This document shows, one piece after another, positions 62,412 to 64,000 of a stretch of DNA of 64,000 nucleotides. Position 1 is the stretch's first letter, and each line of letters starts with the position of its first letter. A program made the position numbers and the translations under genes. Origin of the DNA: Oppiella nova (lineage: Eukaryota > Arthropoda > Arachnida > Sarcoptiformes > Oppiidae); the NCBI GenBank assembly GCA_905397405.1, contig CAJPVJ010000001.1:62001-126000 (forward strand), given 5' to 3'. Below the pieces are notes generated by a model. That model had not been told where the DNA came from, made no database searches, and worked only from the letters and a program-made list of their open reading frames with translations.

Positions 62412-64000
62412 CTAACCTTTGATCATTTCTTCTAATGCATCCCAACGCTCCATTTTTTCAAGCATCAGTTCATCAATCTCGCCAAGTCGTTGTGACGCTT
62501 TGGTGGCTGCATCTGCATCAGTCACAAACCAAGAACCATCTGCAAGTTTTGCAGTCAGTTCAGCTTGTTCTTTTTCCAAAGCTTCAATTTCTGCAGGTAA
62601 CTGTTCTAAAGCGCGTTGATCTTTATAACTCAATTTCACTTTTTTAACGGCTGGTTCAGCAGGTGTCGCAGCAGCTTCCGCTTTAGCAATGGCTTTTTTT
62701 ACATCACTTTTCTGATCGACAACACGTTGATCTGGACGTTGTTCTAGATAGTCTTGATAGCCACCAATGTATTCATCGATATTGCCTTTACCATCAAATA
62801 CCCAGGTTGATGTCACAACATTGTCCATAAATGCACGGTCATGGGAGATCAATAACAAAGTCCCTTTATAATCACTCAACATCTCTTCGAGTAATTCTAA
62901 AGTCACCATGTCTAAGTCATTGGTTGGCTCATCCATCACAATAAGGTTAGACGGTTTAAGCAATAACTTTGCCAAAAGGATACGGTTACGCTCACCACCT
63001 GAAAGTGCTTTTACTGGAGTACGCGCGCGTTCAGGCGAGAATAAAAAGTCTTGTAAATAGCTGTAGATATGACGGCGACCACCATTAACATCGACAAAGT
63101 CTGAGCCTTCAGACACGTTGGCCATTACTGATTTTTCAAGATCTAGCGCATTACGTAATTGGTCAAAATAAGCCACTTCAAGCTGTGTACCTGTTTTCAC
63201 CGAACCGCCATGTTCAAGTTCACCTAAAATGGCTTTAATCAAGGTGGTTTTACCTACACCATTATCACCGACTAAACCAATACGGTCGCCACGCAGTACT
63301 AACGCAGAGAAATCTTTAATAATCGGTGCATTATCACCAAAAGCCACACTTAAGTGTTCAATATCAAAGACCAATTTACCTGAACGATTCGCCTCTTGAG
63401 TCGCCATGCTCACTTTACCTTGTTGTGAGCGACGTGCTTTAGATTGTTCACGTAAATCTTTTAATGCACGTACACGACCTTCGTTACGGGTACGACGTGC
63501 TTTGATCCCTTGACGAATCCAAGTTTCCTCTTCAGCCAAGCGTTTATCAAACAGCGCATTTTGCTTTTCTTCAGCTTCCATTTGCTGTGCTTTTAAGTCG
63601 AGATAGCGTGAGTAGTTACCTTCATAACTACGTAAAACACCACGATCCAACTCCACAATACGTGTCGCAATACTGTCAACAAAAGCACGGTCATGGGAAA
63701 TAAATAACAGGGTGAGATTGTTTTGATCGAGTAAGAATTTCTCTAACCATTCAATACTTTCTACGTCCAAATGGTTGGTTGGTTCGTCAAGTAATAAAAC
63801 GTCAGGTTGCGTCAACAATGCACGTGCTAAAAGTACACGGCGTTTACGCCCGCCTGATAAATCTGCTAAATCTGCTTCAGGATCTAAGCCCATTTTGCTC
63901 AAGATAGAATTTACTTTGGTTTCTAATGCCCAACCATCGAGCAAATCGAGCTTATGTTGTAGGTTGCCCATACGATCACAAGCTTCCATATCACCTAATA
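62412..64000 (-). CDS. uup: ABC-F ATPase Uup, N-terminus outside the window
   Basis: At least 529 residues of a two-ATPase ABC-F protein without membrane helices. Seen: the first signature LSGGRKRRVLLARAL with LLDEPTNHLDVESIEWLEKF, the inter-domain linker rich in Glu/Arg, the second Walker A GDNGVGKTTLIKAI, LSGGERNRILLAKLL and MDEPTNDLD. The C-terminal coiled domain ends RWDALEEMIKG. This order is that of Uup, which binds DNA or ribosomes and affects transposon precise excision. The reading frame is still open at the window end, so the N-terminus is missing; the first Walker A lies beyond 64000. Confidence 0.95.
   Translation of the reverse strand, partial: LGDMEACDRMGNLQHKLDLLDGWALETKVNSILSKMGLDPEADLADLSGGRKRRVLLARALLTQPDVLLLDEPTNHLDVESIEWLEKFLLDQNNLTLLFISHDRAFVDSIATRIVELDRGVLRSYEGNYSRYLDLKAQQMEAEEKQNALFDKRLAEEETWIRQGIKARRTRNEGRVRALKDLREQSKARRSQQGKVSMATQEANRSGKLVFDIEHLSVAFGDNAPIIKDFSALVLRGDRIGLVGDNGVGKTTLIKAILGELEHGGSVKTGTQLEVAYFDQLRNALDLEKSVMANVSEGSDFVDVNGGRRHIYSYLQDFLFSPERARTPVKALSGGERNRILLAKLLLKPSNLIVMDEPTNDLDMVTLELLEEMLSDYKGTLLLISHDRAFMDNVVTSTWVFDGKGNIDEYIGGYQDYLEQRPDQRVVDQKSDVKKAIAKAEAAATPAEPAVKKVKLSYKDQRALEQLPAEIEALEKEQAELTAKLADGSWFVTDADAATKASQRLGEIDELMLEKMERWDALEEMIKG

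Noticed and set aside
1-64000. CRISPR array, prophage, integron or complete IS
   Set aside because: No regularly spaced repeats, no capsid, tail or integrase genes, no transposase frame. The only mobile DNA seen is the MITE.

Overview
The window comes from an Acinetobacter chromosome (Moraxellaceae, Gammaproteobacteria). The evidence is the moderately AT-rich composition, the protein styles (RNase E, KatA, AidB-like, leuCDB, infA, truA, asd, FimV, RppH/PtsP), the tRNA-Lys array, and small families typical of the genus (DUF2789, DUF2061, TorF-type porin, Asr-like protein). It is mostly core chromosome. No prophage, integron, complete IS or CRISPR array is visible. The species cannot be settled by reading alone.

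Layout. 1-7.8 kb: a partial membrane gene, a LprI-like protein, an HPP/CBS protein, PspC, a lipoprotein, a TorF-type porin, and a 991-residue fusion of an NCS1-type permease with an AlkJ-like GMC alcohol oxidase. 8.2-8.8 kb: four tRNA-Lys genes on the minus strand. 9-16.2 kb: acyl-CoA synthetase, rne and divergent rluC. 16.3-25.7 kb: a HAD phosphatase, regulators (WYL, LysR), GST, GNAT, a CDF exporter with a metallo-hydrolase, two exported unknowns, and a DCC/DoxX pair. 25.7-30.9 kb: katA, then an AT-rich cassette with two PAAR-type genes, an HExxH metallopeptidase and an exported candidate immunity protein, which looks like an orphan type VI secretion effector island. 31-35.9 kb: TetR and AidB-like dehydrogenase, a tiny basic protein, a decayed duplicate of the aidB-like 3' end, and an OmpA-type lipoprotein. 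35.9-43.1 kb: rppH-ptsP, HAD, DUF2789, LysR, a Ser/Cys-tailed membrane protein and others. 43.4-55.7 kb: leuC-leuD-lipoprotein-leuB, infA, an AraC-type regulator, and the reverse-strand block asd - fimV (as two genes) - asparaginase - truA. This recalls the leuCDB-asd-fimV-truA neighbourhood of pseudomonads, rearranged. 55.9-64 kb: an EEP-family hydrolase, a candidate Rsm-type small RNA, a lipoprotein with a MITE upstream, a lipid A acyltransferase, a macrodomain protein, an acyltransferase, an Asr-like protein, a GNAT remnant and partial uup.

The most striking item is between 57.07 and 57.32 kb. A perfect Gac box (TGTAAG-N6-CTTACA) lies about 65 bases upstream of a short non-coding stretch carrying eight GGA motifs, three of them in hairpin loops. 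That is the architecture of the GacA-controlled RsmX/Y/Z RNAs that titrate CsrA/RsmA. Other notable items are the permease-oxidoreductase fusion, the split fimV, the PAAR/metallopeptidase cassette, a 266-bp MITE with TA duplication, and the expanded tRNA-Lys array.
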